From positions 248,001 to 312,000 of the forward strand of contig JACPUU010000007.1 in assembly GCA_016192075.1 (NCBI GenBank): a stretch of DNA of 64,000 nt. Reading direction: 5' to 3'. Position 1 is the stretch's first letter; each line of letters starts with the position of its first letter. Below are positions 8,384 to 17,493 of this stretch, one piece after another. The notes under the pieces are model-generated. The model worked only from the letters and a program-made list of their open reading frames with translations, was not told where the DNA came from and did no database searches. The DNA comes from Bacteroidota bacterium (GTDB lineage Bacteria > Bacteroidota > Bacteroidia > Flavobacteriales_D > Crocinitomicaceae). The translations under genes were made by a program, and so were the position numbers.

Positions 8384-9124
8384 ATGAAATGTGTAATTAT
8401 TGATGATGATCCGCACTGCATTTCAGCATTGGTTGCTATCATTGAATCATACTGCCCGCAAATGAATGTGGTTGGTAAGGCAACAACCATACAGGACGCA
8501 ATTCATGAAATCAATGCAACCAAACCTGAACTGGTTTTCCTGGATGTTGAAATTCACGGTAAACTGGGATTCGAATTGTTTAGCTTTTTTTCAAACCCTG
8601 AATTCAGGGTAGTGTTCACAACGGCACATGAAAAATATGCATTACAAGCCATTAAGCAGTCGTGCTACGACTATTTACTCAAACCCATTTCGGCAGAAGA
8701 ACTTGTTGCTGTAATCGGCCGGCTTGAGTCAGAAAACACACGTCGTACTGCCGAAAATCTGAAAGTACTCCTGGGCAATCTGGACACCCGGGAAAAAGGT
8801 CACCCTAAAATTGCGATCCCGCTGTCAAACGGATATTCGTTTATTGAAATGAATAAAATTGTATTGCTTGAAGCGGATGGAAAGTATACCAAAATCACAA
8901 CATCCGAAGGTGAAAAATTCCTTTCTTCTAAAAACCTGGGAGAGTTTGAATCCTTGCTGCCTGCAGCTGTTTTTTTCCGAACCCATAAATCATGGCTTGT
9001 CAACGCCGCTTTCGTAAAGCACTTTGATAAAAACTCGTCTGAACTGATTCTTGAGGGGAATCTTAAGGCGGAAGTATCGCTTCGCAAGCGCGAGGAGTTT
9101 ATGAAACTCTTCAATAAATTCTGA
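8384..9124 (+). CDS. LytTR-family response regulator
   Basis: This 246-residue protein has a receiver domain (IIDDDPHCISAL; phosphoacceptor in 'LVFLDVEIHG'; 'DYLLKPIS'). A LytTR DNA-binding domain follows ('IVLLEADGKYTKITTSEG', 'FFRTHKSWLVNA', C-terminal 'EVSLRKREEFMKLF'). It lies 3 bases after the TPR/LytS-type kinase and is its cognate regulator. By eye it is well over half identical to the orphan regulator at 3460-4200. Both lack insertions, so they look like recent duplicates. Confidence 0.94.
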   Translation: MKCVIIDDDPHCISALVAIIESYCPQMNVVGKATTIQDAIHEINATKPELVFLDVEIHGKLGFELFSFFSNPEFRVVFTTAHEKYALQAIKQSCYDYLLKPISAEELVAVIGRLESENTRRTAENLKVLLGNLDTREKGHPKIAIPLSNGYSFIEMNKIVLLEADGKYTKITTSEGEKFLSSKNLGEFESLLPAAVFFRTHKSWLVNAAFVKHFDKNSSELILEGNLKAEVSLRKREEFMKLFNKF

Positions 9125-9519
9125 CGGTAATTCTGCCTTCTGCCGGACTGTAAAAGTCAAAAAATCTATTCTCAGCGTTAAAACACCGCTGCGGACCTTA
9201 ATGCCTGAAATTTAGTATTCAAAGTCTACCCTACCGGATTCTTCGGCGCTTGTACTTCTGTTACCACAGGCCTTAATTCCATCGCGTCTTTCAGCAAACC
9301 AGCAGCGGTTTGAACCGTGAAATAAAAAAATCAAAAACGGTTGTTCCGCATTCGTCAACGGTTTTTCCCAAAAAAGGCTCTTGCGTTAAACTCCGGTTTT
9401 CAGTTGAGAAATAGCTCCCATTTTCACACCAACTATTCAGCCGGATGAACCTGTCCGGAAAAGATGCATCAGCAGTCAATCTGAATTTGATGCGCTTTGA
9501 TTTTAAAGGATATAACGAA
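9125..9519. other. Gene-free spacer
   Basis: No recognisable gene, terminator or repeat is seen here. A plus-strand frame opens at 9445, but the part before 9520 has no protein-like character. The downstream membrane protein more likely starts at the ATG at 9520. Confidence 0.45.
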
Positions 9520-10092
9520 ATGGAAGCAGGAAACAGAATCTCAAATGTAAAATGGATGGTCTGGACTTTTATGGGCTGGCTGCTGGGCGTAATGCTTATT
9601 ATCGTTTTATCAGCGCCGCTGGATAATGAAGGAGCCAAAGATCTGCAGCTCTATGTTGGTATTGGAATGGGAACCGGGGTTGGGTTTGCACAGTGGATGC
9701 TGCTTAAAAAATTCAGCCGCATCAGCATAAACTGGTTGTTTTTTTCGCTGGCGGGTATGGGCGGAACGTTTTTATTGCTCGAGCTGAGCCTCTCTGAAAC
9801 CTGGTCGTATAAACTTCCGCTGTGTGTTGCTATGGGCGCAATCGTAACCGGATTGCTGCAATTTTCTATTCTGAAACACGAATCAAAGATTGCTTTCCGA
9901 TGGATTCTGTCTTCCTTTTTTGGGTGGATGCTCGCCGCTCTTCCTGTTTTTGCAATTGAATACACACTTCAGCTGAAGGCATTGGTAGATTCTAACCTGG
10001 TATTGGTGCTGGTTAACCTGTTGCTGATCTTTTCAGGAGGAATTATTCTTGGCGCCGTTACCGGTTTTACCATCAAACGGGTGATTGTTTAA
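9520..10092 (+). CDS. Polytopic membrane protein of unknown function
   Basis: Starting at the ATG at 9520 the protein has about 190 residues and five to six hydrophobic helices, such as 'WMVWTFMGWLLGVMLIIVLS', 'WLFFSLAGMGGTFLLLE' and 'WILSSFFGWMLAALPVFAIEY'. Glycines recur in the helices ('GGIILGAVTGFTI'), and WxxxxxxGW patterns at helix starts suggest internal duplication. I do not recognise a family. It appears monocistronic, with the T9SS substrate gene beginning 55 bases later. Confidence 0.7.
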   Translation: MEAGNRISNVKWMVWTFMGWLLGVMLIIVLSAPLDNEGAKDLQLYVGIGMGTGVGFAQWMLLKKFSRISINWLFFSLAGMGGTFLLLELSLSETWSYKLPLCVAMGAIVTGLLQFSILKHESKIAFRWILSSFFGWMLAALPVFAIEYTLQLKALVDSNLVLVLVNLLLIFSGGIILGAVTGFTIKRVIV

Positions 10093-10147
10093 AAGGCTGT
10101 TTTTTTCAGCGAAAAAAATTGAATTAACGCGTGTTTAACTAAATAGT

Positions 10148-11926
10148 ATGAAAGCAAATTTATCCGCCGGTAAGGCCATAAAAACAGTAATTCTTCTGAT
10201 TTTTATGTGTTACACAACTGTTTTTTTCGGGCAATATGTGTCGGTGCAAAACGGAGATTGGTCAAACGGTTCAACCTGGAACACAGGTACGGCTCCGCCA
10301 AGTTGGGGAGGCTATACAGTTGTGGTAAATCACGACGTTACCATTTCCGGAACTATAACCGGGGCCAACTGGCAGCTGACCGTAAATGCGGGTGGATATT
10401 TGCATGAAGTAGGATGCCAGACATTAACAACCTGGGACGGAAATGCCCTTTGGACCAACTACGGTATTATTGACGTTTATCAGATGGACGGCCCCGGCAA
10501 AGTAGTTAATTACGGAACCATAACCGTTGACCGGATTTCATCTGCATTTGCAAATTCGAGATGGACCAACAATACCGGAGCCACGATTACTTGTATTGAA
10601 GCAACGTTTAACGGAAATGCTGATTTTATCAATCAGGGTACATTTACCGCCAGCTGTGTTGGGTCTGCATGTTGGGGGCCAACCGGCTGGGGATTGGAAT
10701 TTAACGGTGATTCACTCGTCAATTCCGGCACCATTACCACATGCACCCTCGTAATAACAAGCGGAACCAACCTTGTGAATAATGCCTCCAGCACCATTAA
10801 CATAGCAGGCAACATTGCGGCAAACGGTTGTATCTGGACCAACAATGGAACCATTACAATGGGGGCAGATTTTGACCCCGCAAGTCTTACTATCTACAAC
10901 GGAGCCGGGGCAACGCTTACCGCAGCCGGCGATTTCTTTTTCTCGAACGGAACAAGTATGACAAATTATGGTACAGCCAACATGAGCGAATTCCAGTTAA
11001 ATGCATCCACCTTGTATAATTATGGCCCGGTTAATGCCTCCCAGGATTTTATTAATAATTCCGGCTCTGCAGTCTATAACTACGGGTGTAATTGTTTTGC
11101 AACTCCCGGGACAATTACCGTTCAGGGCAACATGGAAAATTATGACTACATCGAGAACAATGGATTATTCACTGTCAATGGAACAGCTGTTGCCAATTTT
11201 GGTTCCATGGGAACCACCGTTTGCGGTAAGTTTGATATGCCGGGTACTACCATATCGGCTGATAATTCAGGACTGTTTTTTGGGGTATCCATCATTTGCG
11301 CACAGGCATTGAATTGCTGGGGATGCCAAATGGATCCAACGGTTTTCTGGACCTGTAATACACCCTCTGTGAATTGTGATTTTACCGTGATACTTCCCAT
11401 TGAACTGATCGCTTTCAACGCCTATCCTGATTTTGAAAAAAAGGTAGTTGAAATTAGCTGGGAGACAGCCTCTGAAAAAGAAAATTATGCCTTTGAGGTT
11501 GAACGATCTGTAGACAACGTTAACTGGCGATCCATTTATACCTTAGCCGGTTCAGGCCCATCGCAGACGCACCGGGACTATTTTACTACGGACACTAAAC
11601 CGGTACCGGGATTTTCGTATTACCGGTTAAAACAGATTGATATGGATGGGGAATACAGTTATTCCGAAACTGTTTCCGTTGCCTATTTTACAGATGAGGT
11701 GTACCTGTTCCCCAATCCGGCAAGCACTGAAGTATTCATTTCAGGAATTCGGGAAGAGTTGTCAGAGTTGACCATCTTTTCGGTACATGGGGCCGTTCTG
11801 AATCCACCTTACCAATATGACTCCGCAAGTCGCATGATTACCATTGATATAGCAGGGTTTGAATCGGGTGTATATGTTGTGAAAGTGAAAGATGCGTACT
11901 TTCCGTTTATCGTATCTCAGCCCTGA
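10148..11926 (+). CDS. Exported protein with type IX secretion sorting domain
   Basis: This 592-residue protein begins with a signal peptide (hydrophobic residues about 12-27, ending near FFGQ). The long middle part is built from repeated short beta-strand units rich in Asn/Gly/Thr ('NYGTITV', 'NNGTITMG', 'NSGTITTC'), suggesting a beta-helix. A fibronectin-like stretch ('ELIAFNAYP..ISWETASEKENYAFEVERS') follows. The last ~75 residues are a T9SS type A sorting domain ('LFPNPASTEVFISG', 'FESGVYVVKV'). The protein should be exported by the type IX system and attached to or released from the surface. Confidence 0.9.
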   Translation: MKANLSAGKAIKTVILLIFMCYTTVFFGQYVSVQNGDWSNGSTWNTGTAPPSWGGYTVVVNHDVTISGTITGANWQLTVNAGGYLHEVGCQTLTTWDGNALWTNYGIIDVYQMDGPGKVVNYGTITVDRISSAFANSRWTNNTGATITCIEATFNGNADFINQGTFTASCVGSACWGPTGWGLEFNGDSLVNSGTITTCTLVITSGTNLVNNASSTINIAGNIAANGCIWTNNGTITMGADFDPASLTIYNGAGATLTAAGDFFFSNGTSMTNYGTANMSEFQLNASTLYNYGPVNASQDFINNSGSAVYNYGCNCFATPGTITVQGNMENYDYIENNGLFTVNGTAVANFGSMGTTVCGKFDMPGTTISADNSGLFFGVSIICAQALNCWGCQMDPTVFWTCNTPSVNCDFTVILPIELIAFNAYPDFEKKVVEISWETASEKENYAFEVERSVDNVNWRSIYTLAGSGPSQTHRDYFTTDTKPVPGFSYYRLKQIDMDGEYSYSETVSVAYFTDEVYLFPNPASTEVFISGIREELSELTIFSVHGAVLNPPYQYDSASRMITIDIAGFESGVYVVKVKDAYFPFIVSQP

Positions 11927-11983
11927 TCAGAAACCGGCAGACGCCAGACACACCAAAATTAAATCTTCAAACAGGTAGTATTT

Positions 11984-12014
11984 AAAAAGCCCCGGTCCGT
12001 GACCGGGGCTTTTT
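11984..12014 (+). terminator. Intrinsic terminator after the T9SS substrate gene
   Basis: A strong GC-rich hairpin, AAAAAGCCCCGGT / ACCGGGGCTTTTT with a short loop, lies about 58 bases after the stop codon at 11926 and ends in a T-run. The A-run on the other side would let it act in both directions. Confidence 0.9.
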
Positions 12015-12248
12015 AATTTCATTTTTCGCGCTGCTCTGCGATCGGAAAATAAACGTCCTTTTTTTAGCTTCCCATCGTTTAAAATTTTGCCATTGTTTTT
12101 TTTCCGGCAAACTTTAATTCCAGTTAAAACAAAACCATCCGGTATAAAATTCGCGCTGACTAAAAGTAACTGAACCATTTTCAGTCAGCGTTGTATAAAG
12201 CAGAGGACAAGGAACAAATAAATACCGGTATTACTAAAAAACACACCA

Positions 12249-12470
12249 ATGATACGACTGGAACGGTACAAATTTGAAATACGCATTGAACAAACCAACG
12301 AGGTTAAGGAGCTTGATATGGTATTCCTGGTTGATGGTGTCCACATGAATGAAAGTACACTGATTGAACAGATAAAGCGCAAACTCAATAAAGAGACTGA
12401 AGCGCATTCATACAAAATACTTAGCTGTATCAGGCAAAACAGGTCTATTGACCAAACATCCCGAATGTAA
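12249..12470 (+). CDS. Small hypothetical protein
   Basis: This 73-residue frame begins with a strongly patterned 'MIRLERYKFEIRIEQTNEV' type sequence, alternating hydrophobic and charged, and continues with 'KELDMVFLVDGVHMNESTLIEQIKRKLNKE'. That looks protein-like rather than random. No family is recognised and no signal peptide is present. It stands alone between a terminator and the ArsC-like gene. Treated as a probable gene with modest confidence. Confidence 0.45.
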   Translation: MIRLERYKFEIRIEQTNEVKELDMVFLVDGVHMNESTLIEQIKRKLNKETEAHSYKILSCIRQNRSIDQTSRM

Positions 12471-12651
12471 GGTTCCGCAAATTACAGGCACAAATTTTTC
12501 AGAAACGACACCACAAGGCTTGTACAATGACAAGAATCATTGCAATGATTGACTTCTGAGCCTTGTCAACATCTCCGGATTTTATGAAATTTGGAAACAG
12601 GTGGTTTTAAATTCATCCGCCGGATTTTTTGTTACTTAAAAAAAGAGATGT

Positions 12652-13017
12652 ATGAGTGAAATAGCCCGATCAGACAGACAAATTACGTTATTCTATAATT
12701 CGGATTCCGTCAGAGCAAAACAAACCATCGCTTATGCTGAGTCTGAAGGATTGGATGTACAATTGGTTGACCTGTTAAAAACGCCCATTACCGGAACACA
12801 AATTGCAGAACTTGCCGCCAGCCTGGGTATTCCCATTAAAGACCTGGTGAACCAGAATCACAGTGCGTATAGTTCCATCTTTGAACCGCATGAATTATCG
12901 GATAACGACTGGATTAAAATGATTCGTCATAATCCGGAAATAATGAAACAACCCATAGCGCTGCATGGAAACCGGACCAAACTGATTGAAACACCAACCG
13001 ATATTTTACAGTTATAA
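12652..13017 (+). CDS. ArsC/Spx-family protein lacking the catalytic cysteine
   Basis: This 121-residue protein has the thioredoxin-like ArsC fold: 'ITLFYNSDSVRAKQTIAYAES' type N-terminus, 'DLLKTPITGTQIAELAASLG', 'NDWIKMIRHNPEIMKQPIAL'. In arsenate reductases the N-terminal loop carries a nucleophilic Cys followed by Ser/Lys. Here that position is Ser19, and the protein contains no cysteine. It is therefore unlikely to reduce arsenate and may be a binding or regulatory relative. It appears monocistronic. Confidence 0.82.
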   Translation: MSEIARSDRQITLFYNSDSVRAKQTIAYAESEGLDVQLVDLLKTPITGTQIAELAASLGIPIKDLVNQNHSAYSSIFEPHELSDNDWIKMIRHNPEIMKQPIALHGNRTKLIETPTDILQL

Positions 13018-13086
13018 TACGATCATGCGACTGCTTGTGTAAATGGGTGGCTGATGGTGTTAGTTTAAGTGTTTAAATCTATTTCT

Positions 13087-13755
13087 TCATGTTTGTTGAT
13101 TGAGATCAACGAGTCCTGCTTTAATGGCATAAATTGCCAGCCCAACACGGGACTTAATATTCAATTTTTCAAAAACAGAAGCCCGATAACCGTCAATGGT
13201 TTTCGGGCTCAGGTGCATCGCATCGGCTATTTGCGCGTAAGTATCTTCTGAGCAGGCCAGGCGAATAAAAATTAATTCCTGCTCGGTCAGGTTATGTTCA
13301 GCTCCCGCCATTTTTTCAGGTGCCGTGAGCGATTGAATTAATTGATTGGTCAGCTGATCGGTATAATGAAAGCCCTTATTCATTAATTCACAGAGTGCAT
13401 GCCTTAATTCATTGGGGTCAACATCTTTGCCGATATACCCTTTTACTCCCAGCTTAAGCATTCGAATCAACGATTGTTCATCGTCGTTCATGGTAACAAC
13501 CAGCACCTTAATTTCAGGATAACGCTGCTGAAGTGCGGCGGCTGTTTCATACCCATCCATAACCGGCATGTTGGCATCCAGCAGAATGATATCAGGTAAG
13601 GTGTTTACACTTAATAAATCCAATAATTCCCGTCCATTATTGGCTTCAGTAGAGACCACAAAAGAAGGGTCGAGCGAATGAATTAAATTGATCAATCCAC
13701 TTCGGAATAATTTATGATCGTCTACGACCGCAATTTGTATTTTTTTCTGCATCAC
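13087..13755 (-). CDS. NarL/FixJ-family response regulator
   Basis: This 222-residue protein has an N-terminal receiver (VVDDHKLFRSGL; phosphoacceptor in 'IILLDANMPVMDGYE'; 'GVKGYIGKD'). A C-terminal LuxR-type HTH follows (about residues 152-215; 'LTEQELIFIRLACSEDTYAQIADAMHLSPKTIDGYR'). Its start codon directly abuts the stop of the kinase gene at 13756, so the pair is a two-component system in one operon with a membrane protein upstream. The signal sensed is not evident. Confidence 0.94.
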   Translation of the reverse strand: MMQKKIQIAVVDDHKLFRSGLINLIHSLDPSFVVSTEANNGRELLDLLSVNTLPDIILLDANMPVMDGYETAAALQQRYPEIKVLVVTMNDDEQSLIRMLKLGVKGYIGKDVDPNELRHALCELMNKGFHYTDQLTNQLIQSLTAPEKMAGAEHNLTEQELIFIRLACSEDTYAQIADAMHLSPKTIDGYRASVFEKLNIKSRVGLAIYAIKAGLVDLNQQT

Positions 13756-14517
13756 TTATACATTCAGTTCAATGGCAACCGTTGTGCCCTGGTTGAGTCC
13801 ACTTTTAAGATCGAGCCTGGCACCAATCATCTGGCAACGCTCTTTGAGATTCACAAGGCCAGACCCCGCTGGATTTAAATTACTGTCAAATCCTTTTCCG
13901 TTGTCTGAAATTCCGAGTCTAAAAACCGGACTGTTAAAACTCACCGTCACCTCTACTTCTGAAGCATTAGCATGTTTGAGAATATTATTAAAAATTTCCT
14001 GCGACATACGGTAAAGAAAAACTTCAATGGCAGGTTCAAGTAACGGCAGCGTTTGTGCGACAGATAGATTTATTTTCAAACCACCTGCCCTTTCATACCG
14101 TTCAATATCTTTTTCAATCATTTTCAGTAGCCCGAAACGTGCCAGATTTTCACCCTTTAAACTTACGGATAATGATTTAATGTCTTTGATGAGTTGTTTC
14201 AATAAGTCCAGCGACTCTGAAATTTTTTGTCCCTCTTCAGCCGAAAGACGCGGCAAAACCAGGTTGAGATTAATTTTAATCAGCGACGCCATTTGCCCCA
14301 GGTTATCATGCAATTCGCGCGAAATGTCACTCAGCGTTTGTTCTTTAATTTCAACTTCGGTTTTTAACAGGGCCTGCTTAAACACTTCGCGCTCCCATTC
14401 AAACGCACGTTGCTTTTTACGGTAAATGATAATGAAGTAGATAATGAAAGTAGCCATCGTTGCCATGACGATGGTTGAAAAGGCAATAGCCATAATGAGA
14501 TCTACCTTGTCACTCAT
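13756..14517 (-). CDS. HisKA_3-type sensor histidine kinase
   Basis: This 253-residue protein has one N-terminal transmembrane helix (about residues 6-30), then a dimerisation/phosphoacceptor segment of the HisKA_3 kind with the His in 'ISRELHDNLGQMASL'. An HATPase domain follows ('QEIFNNILKHANASEV', 'DNGKGFD', 'GSGLVNLKERCQMIGARL'). It has no large sensor domain of its own. The polytopic membrane protein encoded just upstream (8-base overlap) may supply the input. It phosphorylates the NarL-type regulator encoded next. Confidence 0.92.
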   Translation of the reverse strand: MSDKVDLIMAIAFSTIVMATMATFIIYFIIIYRKKQRAFEWEREVFKQALLKTEVEIKEQTLSDISRELHDNLGQMASLIKINLNLVLPRLSAEEGQKISESLDLLKQLIKDIKSLSVSLKGENLARFGLLKMIEKDIERYERAGGLKINLSVAQTLPLLEPAIEVFLYRMSQEIFNNILKHANASEVEVTVSFNSPVFRLGISDNGKGFDSNLNPAGSGLVNLKERCQMIGARLDLKSGLNQGTTVAIELNV

Positions 14518-15157
14518 GAGAACCTTTTTGGTTGAGATAAAGCGCCGTTAAATAACACGTATAAATAACCATATTTCCGATCCAGTTGAGATAGGATATC
14601 CAGGTGAAGGTAATACCTTCAAGTTTATAATACTCGTTGTATAAAATAAACCCTATAAAATTAGAACTATAGAAAATAAAGGTACCGCAGTTCAGCCAAA
14701 ACAACGGTTGTTTTAGCAGTGGTATCCGGGCTGGTGCTTTAATCATCTCATTAAATGTTATCAAAGCCAGAACAATACTCTGAAAACCATGAGCCGCTAT
14801 GCTAAAAGTGGGAAATGCGTCAAGGTTCTGGTGAAACAAAGTATTGAGAATTGCCAGAATACCACAGCCAATAGAAATGGCGATGATAAATCGTCTTGAC
14901 ACAGGGCTAAAATCCATCACCTTTAAATAAATCACTACAGTTAACAAAATGAGGAAAATTGCGCTGAAGTGATACACGGGGAATGAGTTTTCCCAGCTCA
15001 GCGAAACCATGATACGGTCCACTAATTCAGTCACAAAAACATAGCCGATTAACAAAACTAAAAAACGAAAAGGACTGGTAAGCCTCTTCAGCGTTACCAG
15101 TCCGAATAACAATGTTAATCCAAGAAGCGATAGATAAATAATAAATTGGGTTTGCAT
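14510..15157 (-). CDS. Polytopic membrane protein, possible sensor partner
   Basis: This 215-residue protein has about six to seven hydrophobic helices spread over its whole length ('FIIYLSLLGLTLLFGLVTL', 'FLVLLIGYVFVTELVDRI', 'IFLILLTVVIYLKVMD', 'FIIAISIGCGILAILNTL' and others). It overlaps the histidine kinase gene by 8 bases and heads the operon. Similar unnamed membrane proteins precede small HisKA_3 kinases in Bacteroidota and are thought to act as their sensing module. That role is inferred from gene order. Confidence 0.75.
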   Translation of the reverse strand: MQTQFIIYLSLLGLTLLFGLVTLKRLTSPFRFLVLLIGYVFVTELVDRIMVSLSWENSFPVYHFSAIFLILLTVVIYLKVMDFSPVSRRFIIAISIGCGILAILNTLFHQNLDAFPTFSIAAHGFQSIVLALITFNEMIKAPARIPLLKQPLFWLNCGTFIFYSSNFIGFILYNEYYKLEGITFTWISYLNWIGNMVIYTCYLTALYLNQKGSHE

Positions 15158-15196
15158 TCGAATGATTATCAGAATAACAAGTTAGTGTTTTTTTTA

Positions 15197-15595
15197 TCAA
15201 CCTGGATAGTTACCAGGGCAAGCATAGGGACAAGGAAGACAATAATCGAAATTCATTTCTGTATCAATTGTTCTATCCGCCTTTAAAGCAGCAAAAATGA
15301 TGGTAATATTTTGTTGATTACTTGGCTTTCCCAAATCCTCAGGATGAATCGCAGGCATCAATATAATAGTATCTCCTGGTGTGCTATTAATCACAGCTTG
15401 CATCTCGCTCTTATCTACGTAAAAACCTTGAGTAATTTTGTTGTCTACCCCAGGATTAAGCAATATTGCTCTTGGATGGCCCTGATAAGCCTGTAACATT
15501 GCTGTAGCTGTCTCCCAATCTATTTTTAACTTCATTTCCTTCATAGAATCCAAGAACTCGCTACATGCCCGCATTTTTTCTTCTTTTGTTGTCAT
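15197..15595 (-). CDS. Hypothetical protein with Cys-rich tail
   Basis: This 132-residue protein has no signal peptide. The N-terminal half is helical and charged, the middle reads 'GDTIILMPAIHPEDLGKPSNQ', and it ends with a compact motif 'DYCLPCPYACPGNYPG' (Cys-x2-Cys-x3-Cys). The tail could bind metal or form a disulfide, but no family is recognised. It lies 39 bases upstream of the three-gene signalling operon in the same direction and could be its first member. Confidence 0.65.
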   Translation of the reverse strand: MTTKEEKMRACSEFLDSMKEMKLKIDWETATAMLQAYQGHPRAILLNPGVDNKITQGFYVDKSEMQAVINSTPGDTIILMPAIHPEDLGKPSNQQNITIIFAALKADRTIDTEMNFDYCLPCPYACPGNYPG

Positions 15596-15769
15596 ACTGA
15601 TTATAGTTTTTTTGATTTACCCAAATGTATAGTATTACCCCTTACATCATACCCTCAAAACAAATAAAAGGGATTAATCCTTTGCAACTTACAGGGTTTT
15701 TCCGGTGCAATTTTCGGGTTATACCCTCTGGTGCAAACCAGTTTCAATTTGGACTTTTGGCTCAAAAAA

Positions 15770-16741
15770 ATGTCAATTATGAAAAAGTTAATTTTATTGC
15801 TGGCTGTATGTTTAACTACTGCTGTTTTTGGGCAAGAATTTGTAAAAAACAGTATACTTAAATATCCTGGAACAGTGAACCACGATTCCCTTAGTATGGA
15901 AAATTATATGCGCAAATTTAACGATACTATCTATCTACAAAACGCCACAGATATAATAGATTCGATCTATGTAAAAAACGCTACTGGAGTAATAGATACC
16001 ATCTATGTAGAATATACTAGTATAAAAAAATCTCTCAATAAAGTTAAACGTAAAATTCTGGCACAACAATATTTCGAAGTAGACTCAGCCTATCTTTACG
16101 CAGGTGGTATGCTACAATCCATTGTAACAAATAAAAATGATGATAATGTAACACCGACGGGCAGTTTAGGATTTAATTTTGAAACAGGCAGAATAACCTT
16201 TAATTTCTACTATTCGTATAACGCCCGGTCCGTTTTCCAAATGGATAGCTTGTATAAACTGGGCAATGCGTTGCTGATTCCCAATAACTCGGGCCAATCT
16301 CTTTCCATCGGAACTTACTGCGCACTAAAAAATTGGGTCGGGCTCAAATTTCAAACATCCGTTTCGGATGATTTATGGCAAATCAACGATTCAACTCAAT
16401 TGGACACATCCCCATTATTACTTCGCCTTGGATTTCGATTTACACCTTTCAACTTTGACTTGATAAAATCCAACAAAATTGGATTTTATGTAGACGCATG
16501 TTATACTCACCGAACTATTTTAGGCGATTTCAGGAATGGATATTATCAAATTGGTGACCAAATAATTAATCAGGGAGGATACAACGGTTTTGAACTGACT
16601 GCAAATTTTGTTTTTGACAACCTCGCGCTATTTTCAAGCTACTCTTTAAACCCAAAGGATAAATATCTGCTTCCGGGGTTTTCTGGTTCGCAAGTTACAT
16701 TTGGTGTAAAATTAACTGCAAAAGCCATCACGCTAAGATAA
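15770..16741 (+). CDS. Secreted protein of unknown function with short internal repeat
   Basis: A signal peptide (KKLILLLAVCLTTAVFGQ) sits at the chosen ATG 15770 (or 15779); the upstream GTG extension is not protein-like. The mature part has a near-duplicate segment, 'NATDIIDSIYV' then 'NATGVIDTIYV', about residues 60-85, followed by a coiled region. The C-terminal half is rich in aromatic strands ('FRFTPFNFDLIKSNKIGFYVDACY', 'FGVKLTAKAITLR') that suggest an outer-membrane barrel. No family is recognised. The tail-collar-like gene follows 184 bases downstream. Confidence 0.75.
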   Translation: MSIMKKLILLLAVCLTTAVFGQEFVKNSILKYPGTVNHDSLSMENYMRKFNDTIYLQNATDIIDSIYVKNATGVIDTIYVEYTSIKKSLNKVKRKILAQQYFEVDSAYLYAGGMLQSIVTNKNDDNVTPTGSLGFNFETGRITFNFYYSYNARSVFQMDSLYKLGNALLIPNNSGQSLSIGTYCALKNWVGLKFQTSVSDDLWQINDSTQLDTSPLLLRLGFRFTPFNFDLIKSNKIGFYVDACYTHRTILGDFRNGYYQIGDQIINQGGYNGFELTANFVFDNLALFSSYSLNPKDKYLLPGFSGSQVTFGVKLTAKAITLR

Positions 16742-16925
16742 CCCAGAGGTTCAGCGAAGCCAACTCAATATACTGAAAACAGAATCACAAAAAACTAATT
16801 ACGGATCTTGTTCTGTTCAACAAATCATTGCCAATCCAATTCACCTGTGGAGACCAGCCACCACTCAAAAAAACGGGGCGATTCCGAAAAGCCAAACGAG
16901 TAGGACAACAATTAAAATTAATTTT

Positions 16926-17468
16926 ATGGCATTTACAGACGAACAAATCGAGGACATTAAAAAAATTACGTCGGATCAATTGGATGCGATCATTCCCAAC
17001 CATTTACCGGTTGGTACAATCATTTCCTCCCTGGTAAACTATGACAAATTCCGAGACATTGTGAACGACCCTTTAGGTTTTCAAAAAAATAAATCGAAAT
17101 GGTCTCCAGCTGATGGTCGCAAAGTCGACACCTCCAAGTACGCCTCATACCTTCAGGTTGAAAAAGTTCCGGACTTAAGGGGACTATTTCTTCGCGGACT
17201 CAATAAATTTGATGAGAATGAAAGCTCAGCAGTAAATGATAGCCAAAAAGATTCAGATGGTTCCAACAGAAACGCCGGAAGCTTTCAGAACGATGAATTT
17301 AAATCTCACGATCATCGATTTATGTCTCCAATTACAGGAGCCAAAGTTGCGCATACTTCGGATGGCGGAGTCAGAGCTAATTTTGCAGAGAGTACTACAG
17401 TTCTGAGTGGTGGAACAGAAACAAGACCTAAAAACAGTGCAGTCTACTATTATATTAAAATTAACTAA
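16926..17468 (+). CDS. Phage tail-collar-like protein
   Basis: This 180-residue protein contains the hallmarks of phage tail-collar/short-tail-fibre tips: 'LPVGTIISSL', 'WSPADGRKVD', 'VPDLRGLFLRGLN' (about residues 81-93), 'AGSFQNDEFKSHDH' (about 121-134) and the terminal 'ETRPKNSAVYYYIKIN'. In phages this domain forms receptor-binding trimers with metal-binding His residues. No phage structural gene adjoins it, and the injection-system genes lie more than 20 kb away. It could be a stray tail-fibre domain or a fibre used in trans; both are inference. Confidence 0.8.
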   Translation: MAFTDEQIEDIKKITSDQLDAIIPNHLPVGTIISSLVNYDKFRDIVNDPLGFQKNKSKWSPADGRKVDTSKYASYLQVEKVPDLRGLFLRGLNKFDENESSAVNDSQKDSDGSNRNAGSFQNDEFKSHDHRFMSPITGAKVAHTSDGGVRANFAESTTVLSGGTETRPKNSAVYYYIKIN

Positions 17469-17493
17469 ACCACCACCTAAAAACCCTTCAACC

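Noticed and set aside
12511-12566. ACAAGGCT / AGCCTTGT long-loop hairpin
   Set aside because: The loop is long, there is no T-run and no gene end nearby; too weak to call a terminator or small RNA.
16926-17468. Tail-collar-like protein as the eCIS fibre
   Set aside because: It lies more than 20 kb away, on the other strand, next to its own terminator and unrelated secreted proteins; the link is left as a hypothesis only.
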